Position numbers and translations under genes: made by a program. A stretch of DNA of 64,000 nt, taken from contig NW_005196830.1 in the NCBI RefSeq assembly GCF_000372725.1, positions 349,411 to 413,410 on the forward strand, given 5' to 3'. This document shows, in pieces, positions 36,301 through 46,577 of this stretch. Every line of letters starts with the position of its first letter. The first letter of the stretch is position 1. This stretch comes from Emiliania huxleyi CCMP1516 (Eukaryota > Haptophyta > Isochrysidales > Noelaerhabdaceae). A model generated the notes under the pieces. That model ran no database searches and was not told the DNA's origin. It saw only the letters and a program-made list of their open reading frames with translations.

Positions 36301-39300
36301 CGGGTCTGGTCAGCGAGGTTGTTGATGCGCCGAGAGAGGCGGCCCTCCGCCTCGCCAGCTGGGTTGCCTGCCACCCGGCCAACGGTCTGGAGCACATGCT
36401 GCGGCTGACGCGGCCGGGCTCGGCCTCGGAAGGCCAGCAGGACTCAGAGGCAATCTGGGAGGCGAAGCGTCGGCTGCGGTACGCGCTCGCCGGGGGCGAC
36501 GAGTGCAGCGACGAGTTGCCGACCCTCGTGGTGCAGCTCGAGGCAGCAGTGCATGCTGCCCGGCGGCACAGCGACGCCGCGGACGAGGAGGCTCGTCGCG
36601 CGCGCCTCGCTGCGCGCGTCACGCTTGTGACCGCGGTCAGGTCCGAACTACCCGACCGCGTCCTCGCACCGCCTGCGCCACCTTCGCCAGCTCCCGCTCG
36701 GGGCGGCCACGATGGCTGCACGAGCGGCGTCGGCATTCTTGCCATTGAGGTGCACTTGCCGTACCTCTGTGCCGACGCCTTTGACCTCGAGCGGCACGCG
36801 GGCGAGCCCGGGTCGCTCACGCGGCGATGCCTGATGCAGCAGTACAGCGTGTGCTCCCCCCAAGAGGACGTGCTCTCCATGGCCCAGACCGCGCTCTGGC
36901 GGCTGATGCGGCGGCACCACGTCGCCGCAGTCGACGTGGGGATGCTGCAAGTGGCGTCGCCTGCCATCCTCGACCGCTCCAAGACGCTCAAGACTGAGCT
37001 GCTCGGCGTGATCGAGGCGCTCGGCGCTGCCGACGTCGAGGGGGTCGACAACGTGTGCGGCGCCCTCGGTGCAGCGGAGGCGCTCCTGAAGTGCGTGGCG
37101 TGGGTGCGCTCCGCGGCGTGGGATGGCCGGTGGGCGATCGCCGTCTGTGCCGACGCACCCGGGGAGGGCGATTTGCGGCGTGGAGCTCCGCTGATGGGCT
37201 CGGGCGCCGTGGCGGTCCTCGTCGGGCCACGCGCGCCCGTGGCGGTGCGGGCCGAGCTGCACACCTTTGCCTCGCATGCGTGGGACGCCGATAGGCGGCC
37301 GCTCGGTCTGCCGGCGGAAGCGGCCGCAGACCTTGACCTCGATCGCCCGCTTGGCGTCGGCGTGGCGCAGCTCCGCCAGCTCGGCGCGATAGCCGAGTCT
37401 GGCGGAGTCGCACGGCCGCTCTCGGACTTCCAAGGGCTCGTCCCGCACCTTGCCTCCACGCCGGCGGCGGCGCTGCGCGTTCTCGCCGGTGGCGACGCGC
37501 CATCGGCGATGCGATCGGCCGCCGGCGCGGCGGGCGCTTCGCTCGTACTGCTGTCGAGGAGCGGCCCGTTGCGCAGCAGCGGGCTGCTCGCCGGCATCGC
37601 CTCTGCCGTGCTGCTGGGTGGACCAGTGGCTGGGCGGCTGGGCGTTGTCTCGCTCGGCGTCGACGCGCACGGGGCCTTCACCCTTGACGTGTCGGAGGGT
37701 CTGCGCGGGGGCGATTCCATTCGCGCGTCGCTCAACCGCCGGCAGCGGGTTGGCGCCGAGGCCTTCCTGACGCTATACCGCGAATCCTGTGGCTCTTGCC
37801 GTCGATTTGATTGGACTCCGCCCGCAGACGCTCGAGCGCCAACAGGGGCCTTCTACCTGGCAGGGATCTCGCGCCGTGGATTCCGCTCCTATGAGCTTCG
37901 GGCGGCCACGCCGCTCAACTACGGCGCGATGCCGCCGCCGCCGCCGCCCTCCGCCAAGCCTCCGGCAACCGCCTTCGGAGGCGGCGATCCCGGGGCGCTC
38001 GCGGCGTTGCTGGCGCAGCTGGCCGGGGGAGGCGGCGGCCCGGCGACGACCTCGTTGGAGCAGGTGTCGGCCGAAGTGAATGCAATCGCCACGGAGCTTC
38101 TCGGTGCGCCCGCCGGTGAAGACGCACCGCTGATGGAGGCGGGCTTGGACTCGCTCGCCGGCACTGAGCTCGGCACTCGCTTGGCCGAGAAGTACCCGGA
38201 CATCGAGCTGCCAGAGACCCTCATCTTTGAGCACCCGACGATCCGCGAAGTCTCGGGCTTCATATACGATCAGGTCTCTGAGAAGGAGGCGTCCGCGGGC
38301 GGCGGCGCCGCCCGCGGCGGCAGCGGTTTCGACGGCGAGCTGGCCCAAAAGCTCGCGGAGCTGCTGCAAGGTGCATCGGAGGAGAGCGCCCCTCGAAAGG
38401 TTGACGTTCGTGCCACGCTCGACGCGATCACGGCCGACCTGCTCGGAGCACCCGTGGGGCACGACGTGCCGCTCATGGAGGCAGGCCTCGACTCGCTCGC
38501 TGTGGTGGACTTTCGCGAGCGAATCGCCGCCGCGGTTGGCGACGCCGACCTTCCAGAGACGCTCATTTTCGACTGCCCCACAATCCGAGCCATCGAGGCC
38601 CACATCGTCGAAAAGCAACCTTCTAGCAAGCCAACACCCGCGCGGCAGGCCGTCGTCGGCAGCAGCAGGCGTCCAAGCCTCGCCAGCGCCTCCGGGGCCT
38701 GCCTCGTCGGCCCCGGGTCCGTTGTCGCTCCCGATGGGGTGTGCTCCGTTGCCGATTTCGCAACGGCACTCTTCACTGCATCCGACTTGGTCGGGGAGGT
38801 TCCCACAGCGCGATGGGATGTGCATGTAGCAGGGCTGGGCAGCCAAGCGGAGACTCACGGAGGCTTCATTCTGAACGCCGAGCTGTTTGACAACGTCGCG
38901 TTTGGTATCTCCGCTGCTGAGGCGTCAGCCATGGACCCGCAGCAGCGGCTGCTGCTTGAGCGCGGCTACGAGGCGCTACATGCCGCGGGGATGGACCGGA
39001 AGGAGCTCATGCGCTCGTCGACAGGCGTTAGCGTCGGCACGTACTTGACCGAGTTTGCCCAGATCTACGGGGAGAGCGTCCGCGGGGCCTCGCCCTTCTG
39101 CCTCACTGCCGGCTCTCTCGCCGTCGCGGCTGGCCGACTCTCATACACTCTCGGACTGCTCGGGCCGTGCCGGGCGCTCGAGACGGGGTGCTCCGCCTCT
39201 CTTGTTGCGTGCCACGCCAGCTACACCTCGCTGGTCCTCGGGGAAGCGTCATCCGAGCTCGTTGCCGGCGTGAACGTGATGCTCCTCCCGGGCGGCCTCA

Positions 39301-42300
39301 TCGGGGCCGCTGCCGCAGGCATGCTCTCGCCGCGTGGGCACTGCCATGCTTTCGACGCTCGAGCCGATGGGTTTGTCAAGGCCGAGGCCGTCGTCGGCGT
39401 CGTGCTGAAGCCGGTTGCTGCCGTTGGCGCCGCAGCGAAGGAGGCGCACTATGCGGAGTACGCCGGAAGCGCCGTCAGACAAGACGGGCGGTCGGCGAGC
39501 CTCCTCGCTCCGAACGGTGCCGCGCAGAAGTCGCTCTTGCTGGCGGCTGCCGAGCGAGCGGGTGCGCAGCGGGGCTCGCTGGCTCAGCTAGAGGGGCATG
39601 GGACCGGGACTTCGCTGGGCGACCCGGTCGAGGTGCGTGCCGCTGTCGGGCAAGGCTTCACAACAATTTGCGGAGGCAAGGCCAACTACGGCCACAGCGA
39701 GCCGCCGGCAGGGTTGCAGGGCGTTCTCAAGCTCGCCCTTGAGCTGCGTGCAGGCGGCGCATCGCCGAATGCCCTCCTGACTCGCCTCAATGAGCACATC
39801 GAGGCTGCGGTGAATCGCGGCAGTGAGGGAAGGAACCTGATCTGCCTGCCCACGCAGCTTGTGCGGACCGACTCAAAACCGCGGCGCGGTGGCGTGAGCT
39901 CGTTTGGGTATGCGGGGACGATTGCGCATGCGGTGATTGGAGGCCTCGTAGCGAGCACCAGCTCATTCGCACCGGGCCCGAGCCCGCCGCAGGGCCCCCC
40001 CTCGTACCGCCGCCGCGCCTTCGTGTGGCGCGCGGAGGAGCACCCGCTGCTACGCTCGCGGCTGCCGCCCTCCGGCGGCCGCGTCGCCTTCCGCTCGCCC
40101 GTCGCGGGGCCGCTGCGCGCCCTCGTGGCGGACCACGTCGTGAACGGGCGGGTGATGATGCCGGGCGCGGCCTACCTCGAGATGGCGCGAGCGGCGCGCT
40201 GCATGCTGCGCCGCGGCCGCGCGAGCGGCGCGGCGGAGCTCGGCGCCGTGGCCTTCCTGCGGCCGCTCGTCCTCGACGCCGAGGTCGGCGCCTCGCTCGC
40301 GGTCGAGGTGTCGCTCGACCAGGACGACAGCGGCTTCGAGGTGCGCGGCGGCGAGCCGCCGGCCGGGGCGGCCGCCGGCGCCGCGCTCGAGGCGGGGTCG
40401 CTGCACTGCGCGGGCCGCGCAGAGGCGACGCGCGAGCCCGTGGCCTGCGCGGCCGCGGAGCTCGACGCGGCGCGGCGGCGCTGCGGCACGCCGCTGGACG
40501 TGGCGGCGCTCTACGCCGAGTTCTCGTCGGCGGGCATCGCGTACGGCCCGCTCTACCGCCCCGTCACCGCCGCTGCACTCGGCGAGGCGGAGGTTGTCGG
40601 CACGATCCGGCCGGCGCGGCGGGGCCGCAGGGGCGTGCAGTGCCACCCGAGCGAGCTCGACGCCGCGCTGCACCTCGGCAGCTCGCTCTCGGGCGTGGGC
40701 GCGCCGGGCGCGCCGCGGCTGCCCACGGGCCTCGACGGCGCGGTTCTGCGCTCGGCGGCGGAACGCGGCCCGCTGTGGGCGATCCTCACCGCCGCCTCCG
40801 AGGGCAGCTGCGACAGCCGGCTGCTGGCCGGGCCGCGCGCGCGCGAGGAGGTGCGGGTGTGGGGCTTCCGCACCAAGCAGGCGGGTGGCGGCGGCCGGGC
40901 GGCCGAGGCGCTGCCGAGCCTCTACGCGACCGAGTGGCTCTCGGCGGCGGCGGCGGACGACGAGGGCGCGGGCGCGGCGGCGGCGGCGGCTCCGTTGCTC
41001 GTGCTAGTGCCCTCTGGCGATTTGCGCGGCGCGCGGCTGGCCCAGGCGCTGTGCGACGCGCCCGCGGCGGCGCGCGAGTGGCTGGCCGAGGCCGCCGTCG
41101 TCGAGGAGGACGGTGCTGCGCACGGGCCAGTGCTTCTCGCCACGGGCGGCGGCGCGGAGCTCGTGGTGCTGCACGAGGCGCTCGGGCTGCTGGTGGCGCA
41201 CTTGCGCGGCGAGCGCGCGGTGTGGCTGCTCACGTCGTCGGACGCGCCGCCGCGCGGGGTGGGTGGCCCGGCGCGGGCGGGCTCCGGCTGCGGCAGCCTC
41301 TGGAGCGCGGCGCCGTCGGCGAGGAACGGCGGGCTGCGGGGCTTGGCCAGGGCCGCCCGGCTCGAGGCGCCCGAGCTGCAGCTCTTCTTTGCCGACGTCG
41401 CGAGCGGCGACCGGCCCGCCCTGCGGTCGCTGGCCGCGTGCGCGCTGGCTGGCCGCGTGCGCGTGGTGGGCGGCGTCAACGCGCTGCAGACGAGCACGAC
41501 CGAAGAGGCGGAGGTCGCCTTCTCGGGCGGGCGCACGCGTGTGCCGCGGCTGGCGCTGCACTGCCCCGCGTCGACGCGTGGCGAGTGGGCCGCGAGCGTC
41601 GGGGTGGTTGCTGGCGCGCTCGAGGCGTGCATCGACGCCGTGCATGGCGAGCTCGATTGGCCGCTCGTGAACGCCGGCTTCGAGCACGTCGAGGGCGTCG
41701 CGACGCGCTTTGCGCACGAGGCGCAGGCGGCGCTCGGCGCCGAGATGGTGCCGCAAGCGCACCACCGGCACCTGCTCGCGTGGTGCGCGGGCGTGGCGGG
41801 GGCGGAGCCCCGTGCGGGCGAGCAGGCGGAGCTGGACGAGTCCCTCTTGTCGGTGTCCCTGCCGCCGGACCTGGAGACTACGTACGCGCAGGTGGTCCGG
41901 ATCGGGTCCGGCCTGACGCCCGTGCTGCGCGGCGAGCTCGACGCGACCGAGAACCTCTTCCCCGGCGGCTCGTTCGACGCTGTCAAGCCGTTCTACGAGA
42001 CGAACGTGCTCGCCACGACGTACAACGCGGCGACGGTGGCCGCGGTGCGGTCCGTGGCCGACCAGCTGCCAGAGGGCCGCAGGATCGGTGCGCTCGAGGT
42101 GGGTGCGGGCACCGGCGGCACGGCCGCGCAGGTCCTGCCGGTGCTGGCGCCGGCGTGCGACCGGTACATCTTCACCGACGTGTCGGACTTCTTCCTGCGC
42201 CAGGCGGCGCGCCGCTTCGGCTCGTTCGCCTGCTTCGAGGCCGCGCTGCTCAACATTGACGCCGACCCGAGGCTGCAGGGCTTCGCCTCGCACGAGCTCG

Positions 42301-45300
42301 ACCTCGTCGTGGCGGCCAACGTGCTCCACGCCACGCCGAGCGTGCTCACCGCCCTGCGCCACTGCCGCCAGCTGCTGCGGCCGGGAGGCGCCCTCGTCGT
42401 CAACGAGGCGGTGCGCGTGTTCCGCTTCGTACAGGTCGTCTTTGGCCAGACGGACGGCTGGTGGCTCTTCAAGAAGGACGCCTTGCGCGCCGCCAACGAG
42501 AGCCCGCTCATGTCGTGGGAGCAGTGGCGCGCGGCCTTCAGCAGTTGCGGCTTCGCGTCGTCGCAGCGCACCGCCGGGCGGGGCTGGCTGTCGTACCAGG
42601 CCGTCATGGTGGCGCAGACGGCGCCACACCACGGCGCAGGCGCCGCAGGCGGCGCCGGCCTCATCACGGGCGGGCTCGGCGGGCTCGGTCTGCGCGCGGC
42701 GCTCGCGATGGTCTCGTCATCATCGGTGGACGGCCTGCTGCTCGCCTCGCGCACCGGCCGGGTGCAGAACCGGAGCGAGCGGGACTGGGCGCAGCTGGTG
42801 AGCGACAGCGCCGAAGGGGGCTGTCGGGTGCGGGTGCTCGCGTGCGACGTGGGGGACGAGTCGCAGGCTCGCTGGCTGGTTGGCGCAGCGGCGGGGGTGG
42901 GCGCACTCCGCGTGGTCTATCACGCTGCGGGCGTCGTCTCGGACGGCGTTCTGGGCAGCCAGAGCGAGCGGACGCTGGCTGCCGTCTACGGCCCAAAGGT
43001 GCACGGCGCCTCGCACCTGCACCGCTCGGTCGCGACGCTCGGCTCGCTACGGCTCGCAATGACGTCTTCCGTGGCAAGCCTGCTCGGCTCATCGGGTCAA
43101 TGCAATCACTCGGCCGCGAGCGCGTGGCTCAACTGCCTCGCCAGCGTGCGGAGCGCGCGCGGCCTTCACGGCCAGAGCTCGCAGTGGGGCGCCGTGGCTG
43201 AGGTGGGCTACGCGGCGCGCCATGCCGACATGGACCGCTTCATCGCGATGCGCGGCATGCGGCCCGTGTCGAGTGAGCTGACCATGCATGCCATCGGCGC
43301 CGCGCTGTTTGGAGCGTGCGCCACGGTGATGGCCGTGGCGCCGATAGACTGGCGTGCGCTCGGCGCGGCCAGCAGGCGATACGGCAACGGAGCAGCGTCA
43401 TCGTTCTTGAGGCCGATGCTTACCCGCTTCGGCAAGCGTGCTGGCGATGCGTCCGCGCGGTCAAGAGACAAGGGCCACGGCGGCAGCGGAGCGCTGGCCA
43501 CGCTGGACGACGTGCTCGAGGCCGTGCAAAGCGTGGTCGGCGTCGACGGCGTTGACGCAGACTCACCTCTCATGGAGGCGGGGATCGACTCGCTTGGCGC
43601 GGTTGAGCTGCGCAATCAGCTGCAGCCTTTTGCGGAGGACCCGCTGCCTGCGACGCTCGTCTTTGACCACCCGACCGCGCGCCTGCTCCACACCTCCCTC
43701 CAGCGCGATGTCGCCGTCGGGCCGGCCTTGGCCGCCCGTGCTCACGACAGCTCGCAGACCGCTGTCATCGCGGGCTCGAGCTGCCGGCTGCCGGGCGGGG
43801 CGCTGGGCGCGGCGGGCGCGTCGCGGCTGGCGCTCTGCGGCGTCAGTGCCGTGGGCGAAGTGCCCGCCGCGAGGTGGGAGCTGCCAGCCTCGCTGTCAGC
43901 GTCGGTTCGGAGGCGGGCCTGTTGGGGCGGCTTCATGGTCGGCGCCGAGCTCTTCGACAACGCGCGCTTCGGCGTCTCGGCGGCGGAGGCGGCGATGATG
44001 GACCCGCAGCAGCGGCTGCTGCTGGAGCACGGCTACGAGGCGGTGCACGGCGCCGGCCTGCAGAGGCAGGCGCTGCTGGGCAGCGCGACGGGCGTCTTTG
44101 TGGGCATCTCGTACACCGAGTACGCACCGGTCGCGCAAGGAAAGGGCTTCAGCGTGTACGGGCTCACGGGGAGCGGGCACTGCTTTGCGGCGGGGCGGCT
44201 GTCGTTTGTCCTCGGGCTGACCGGGCCGTGCGTCGCCTACGACACCGCCTGCTCCTCCGGCCTCGTCGCGTGCAGCGGCGCCAGCCTCGCGATCCGGGAC
44301 GGGGAGGTTGAGCAGGCGCTGCTGGCGGGAGTCAACATGATGATCTCCCCGCTGACACCAATCATGCTCGCCACGGGCGGCATGACCTCACCGTCGGGCC
44401 GCTCGCACACCTTCGACTCGCGCGCCGACGGCTTCGCGCGCGGCGAGGCGTGCGCCGCCTTTGCGCTGCGGCCGGCGGCGGGCGGCGCGGCGGGCGGCGC
44501 GGGCGGCGCGGCGGGCGGCACGGCGGCCGAGGTGCTTGGCGCAGCGGTGCGGCAGGACGGCAAGAGTGCGAGCCTGACCGCGCCGAGCGGCCCGGCGCAG
44601 CAAGCGCTGCTGCGGGCGACGTTGGCGCAGGCGGGCGTGCAGGCCGTGGACATGTGCCACGTCGAGGCGCACGGCACTGGCACCGGGCTGGGCGACCCGA
44701 TCGAGGCTGGCTCGCTGTCGGCGACCGTGTTGCCCGCGTTGGGCGGCGGCGGGGGTGCGCCCGCGCTTGGCGGCATCAAGGCCAACGTGGGCCACGCCGA
44801 GCCGGCGGCGGGCGCTGTGGGGCTGCTCACCCTCAGCCTCCGGCTGCGCTCGAGCCAGGCGGCGCCAAACGCGCAGCTGCGCGCGCTCAACCCGCACGTC
44901 GGCGGCGCGATCCGAGGGCGTGGCTGCGCGCTGCCGACGCAGCTCGCGCCGCTCGGCGCGGGCGCGGGCGGCGGAGCAGCGGCCACAGCTCCTGCCTGCG
45001 GCGGAGTGAGCTCGTTCGGCCTCGGCGGCACCATCGCGCACGCGGTGGTGCGCTCGGAGGAGGCCGCTGCCGGGTCGCTACTGACCCCCGCCAGCGCATT
45101 AGTGTACCGGCGACGCCCCTTCTTTTGGGAGATCCCGCGCAGGGGCGACGAGGACGGCCCGGCGGATGCAAGCTCCACGCCCTCGTTGCTTGGCGAGGGC
45201 GAGGTGGCCGAGGCATTTGTGGGCACACTGCGCGACCACCTTCATATGGGTGACACCGAGCCCGAGGAGCGTACTGCAGCGGCCGGTGGCGGGCGCGGCG

Positions 45301-46577
45301 GCAGCTCCGACGCGCTGCTGGATACGCCCCTGGTGCACCTCACTCCTCGCTCCGCCCCCTACGCGCTCCTTTCTTCTCACCGCTCGAGCGCTCTTTAGGT
45401 GGATCTTGGCTTGGACTCGCTCCTCGCGATGGGGATCGCGGCGACGCTCCAGTCTAGATTGCGCCTCGAGCCCGGCACGACAGAGGGCGGGCCGGCCCTG
45501 GACCAAGAGACGATCCTCGCGCTGATCCTGCAAGAGCCGACACCGCGCGCCGCCTCGCTGCGCCTCTGCGGCCTAGCGAACGCGGCGGCTGCGGAGCCCT
45601 CCTTTGAGGCGCCTCCATGGCTGCGAGGGCTGTCTCAGCTGGATCTGACGCGCTTGGCGCATCGGGGGATGCTTCGAGGCCCGCTGCGGCCATCGGGGCG
45701 CGTCGCGTACTACCTGCCCGGCGCGCCAGGCGTCTGCCTCGTCGAGTTTGCCCTGCTGGCCGCCCGGCTGTCCAACGCCACCCTCGTCGGCCTGCCTTAC
45801 ACCGACCTCGTCGAATCGCTCGGCGCCGAGGCCTCGGTGCAGGCCGTCGCCGTGTGCCTCGCGGATCGCATCCTCGGCGCGCAGGGCGGCGGTGGCGCTC
45901 CGGCCGAGAGGCCTCTCCTCCTCGGCTTTTCGTTTGGCGCGCTTCTCTGCCGCGAGGTTGGCGGCGAGCTCGCGGCGCGGGGGGCGCCCCCCGCCGCGAC
46001 GGTACTCCTCGACCCGCTGCCGTGCGGCAACTTGCCCCGGTGGCTTGGCTGGGCGAGCGAGCCGCTCGCCGACGCCGCGACCGACGCGCTGCTGAGCGAG
46101 ATGCGTGCTGCCGCGCCACACGACGTCGCTGCTCAACTCGACCGGCTCGCTCCGGCCTTTCGCAGCCTGCTCCGCGCCGGCTCGCGCTACGCGCATCGAG
46201 CCTCCGCGCGACGAGAGGCGGTCGGCCCAGTGCTCCTGCTCCGGGCGCGAGAGTCGATCCGCCATCCCATGGGCGTTGCAGCGCCGGGGGGCCTCTTTGC
46301 CAGCGCCGTCCGGTGCGCCCTTGCACCGTCGCCATCCTACCAGGCGCAGTGCGGGGCGGGCAGCGCACCGCACGAGGTGGTGGTGGAGGGCTCGCACTTC
46401 ACCTTTCTCCAGCAACCCGCGCTGGCCGCCTCGGCTGCTGCCCATATCGCATCCTTCCTGAACTCGATAGCGGCTCGCGACGACCTGCCCAGCGGTGGCG
46501 CAGACGGCGGCCCTGCGCCGATCGTGGATGGCCAGGCCTCCCTGGGCCACGGGGCGTGTGCTGCTGCGTGTGCTTGA
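24313..46577 (+). CDS. Giant trans-AT-type polyketide synthase with an in-line beta-branching cassette
   Basis: Five exons: 24313 (or an upstream exon)-34372, 34462-34661, 34728-35414, 35484-45332, 45399-46577; all phases match, giving about 7,324 residues. The first in-frame ATG is 24313; the frame is open back to a TAA at 24178. Order: ACP; KS1; KS2-DH-psiKR-cMT-KR-ACP; KS3-four crotonase folds-HMG-synthase fold-ACP-ACP; KS4-DH-psiKR-cMT-KR-ACP; KS5-ACP-TE. No acyltransferase or enoylreductase is present, so malonyl units must be loaded in trans. All five KS keep Cys-His-His. Product inference: a short chain with two alpha-methylated units and one beta-alkylated carbon, released by the TE. 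Introns 1-3 all lie in the crotonase region; intron 4 sits just before the last ACP's GLDSL. KS ends share a YRRRxFxW-type motif. Splicing shows this is one gene, not two. Confidence 0.93.
24436..24660 (+). other. PKS domain: N-terminal ACP
   Basis: RGLINLGLDSHDLAALAATL contains the phosphopantetheine Ser (codon 24556). It precedes KS1 with no visible loading enzyme, so the starter unit is unknown. Confidence 0.75.
24718..26120 (+). other. PKS domain: KS1
   Basis: Condensing-enzyme fold with DTACSSSL (Cys codon 25240), EAHGTGTPLGD (His 25660) and KASVGHAEP (His at about 25762). The end of the domain has an inserted Ala-Ser repeat (about 26010-26070) where other KS domains read GTIAHA. It is followed by about 200 residues of linker and then KS2, with no ACP between. 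Confidence 0.9.
26737..28200 (+). other. PKS domain: KS2
   Basis: ETACSASLV (Cys codon 27253), EAHGTGTPLGDP (His 27688) and KANLAHTES (His 27868). ETxCSAS is shared with KS4 but not with KS1, KS3 or KS5. Confidence 0.92.
28240..29085 (+). other. PKS domain: dehydratase 1
   Basis: Double hot-dog fold with DHVVNGRVMMPGAAYLEMA, the HxxxGxxxxP motif (His codon 28339), and HPSELDAALHLG, the DxxxH motif (Asp codon 28864). Both catalytic residues are present. Confidence 0.88.
29090..31560 (+). other. PKS domains: structural KR, C-methyltransferase and KR 1
   Basis: A structural KR-like segment is followed by a cMT with ALEVGAGTGGTAAQVLPVL (30295 onward), NVLHAT and VVNEA, as in alpha-carbon methyltransferases. 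The KR has GLITGGLGGLGL (NADPH loop), a Lys in GPKVHGASHLH and the Ser of TSSVASLLG, but reads GQCNHSAANAW where GQxNYxxAN is expected: the Tyr position is His (codon 31312). Confidence 0.88.
31700..31910 (+). other. PKS domain: ACP2
   Basis: DSPLMEAGIDSLGAVELRNQ with the carrier Ser at codon 31795. Confidence 0.92.
31955..33262 (+). other. PKS domain: KS3
   Basis: DTACSSGLVA (Cys codon 32455), EAHGTGTGLGDP and KANVGHAEP. Nearly identical to KS5. Confidence 0.92.
33430..36410 (+). other. PKS domains: four tandem crotonase (enoyl-CoA hydratase) folds
   Basis: Fold A (33430-33930) keeps only the later half, ending SAADALAAGLVDFIG. Fold B (34020-34661 into exon 3) is the most complete: GAGRHFSVGGNPHQL, AAVHGSLVGG, and after splicing LDAPTALAAGLVHEV. 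Fold C (about 34990-35414 into exon 4) has YPLVAAVRGATRGDGIIFL and SAVEAKRLGLVDVVV. Fold D (35640-36410) has LALWLAADCRVADARLRMP and GAAEALSAGLVSEVV. In beta-branching, ECH1 dehydrates and ECH2 decarboxylates the HMG-type adduct. Which folds are active is not clear from sequence; A and D look degenerate. Confidence 0.85.
36720..37890 (+). other. PKS domain: HMG-CoA synthase-like fold
   Basis: Aligns along its length with HMG-CoA synthase: GVGILAIEVHLPY, AILDRSKTLKT, ADVEGVDNVCGALGAAEAL (nucleophile Cys at codon 37056), SAAWDGRWAIAV, GSGAVAVLVGP, SHAWDADRRP and the C-terminal GAFYLAGISRRGFRSY. A His lies in LVPHLAST (codon 37446) at about the expected place. The catalytic Glu region (VGTETI in the animal enzyme) reads VASPAI, with Pro at codon 36960. 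HMG synthases of this kind add an acetate unit to a beta-keto carbon. Confidence 0.85.
38060..38620 (+). other. PKS domains: tandem ACP3-ACP4
   Basis: Two carrier domains with LMEAGLDSLAGTE (Ser codon 38151) and LMEAGLDSLAVVD (Ser codon 38493). Paired ACPs are typical of beta-branching modules. Confidence 0.93.
38640..39990 (+). other. PKS domain: KS4
   Basis: ETGCSASLVA (Cys codon 39189), EGHGTGTSLGDP and KANYGHSEP. It accepts the chain from the beta-branching module. Confidence 0.92.
39998..45057 (+). repeat. Internal duplication, copy 2 (DH-psiKR-cMT-KR-ACP5-KS5)
   Basis: Second copy of 28203-33262. Domains: DH2 about 40035-40880, cMT2 about 41855-42615, KR2 about 42645-43360, ACP5 Ser codon 43590, KS5 Cys codon 44250. 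Differences seen include Gly to Val in the DH, Asn to Ser in the KR active-site motif (codon 43119) and His to Gln in the KS. Confidence 0.95.
45290..46577 (+). other. PKS domains: ACP6 and thioesterase
   Basis: The last ACP is cut by intron 4 (45333-45398) and restored as DTPLVDLGLDSLLAMGIAAT (Ser codon 45417). The alpha/beta-hydrolase TE has LLLGFSFGALLCREVG (Ser codon 45930) and VEGSHFTFLQQ (His codon 46395), as in type I chain-releasing thioesterases. Confidence 0.88.
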
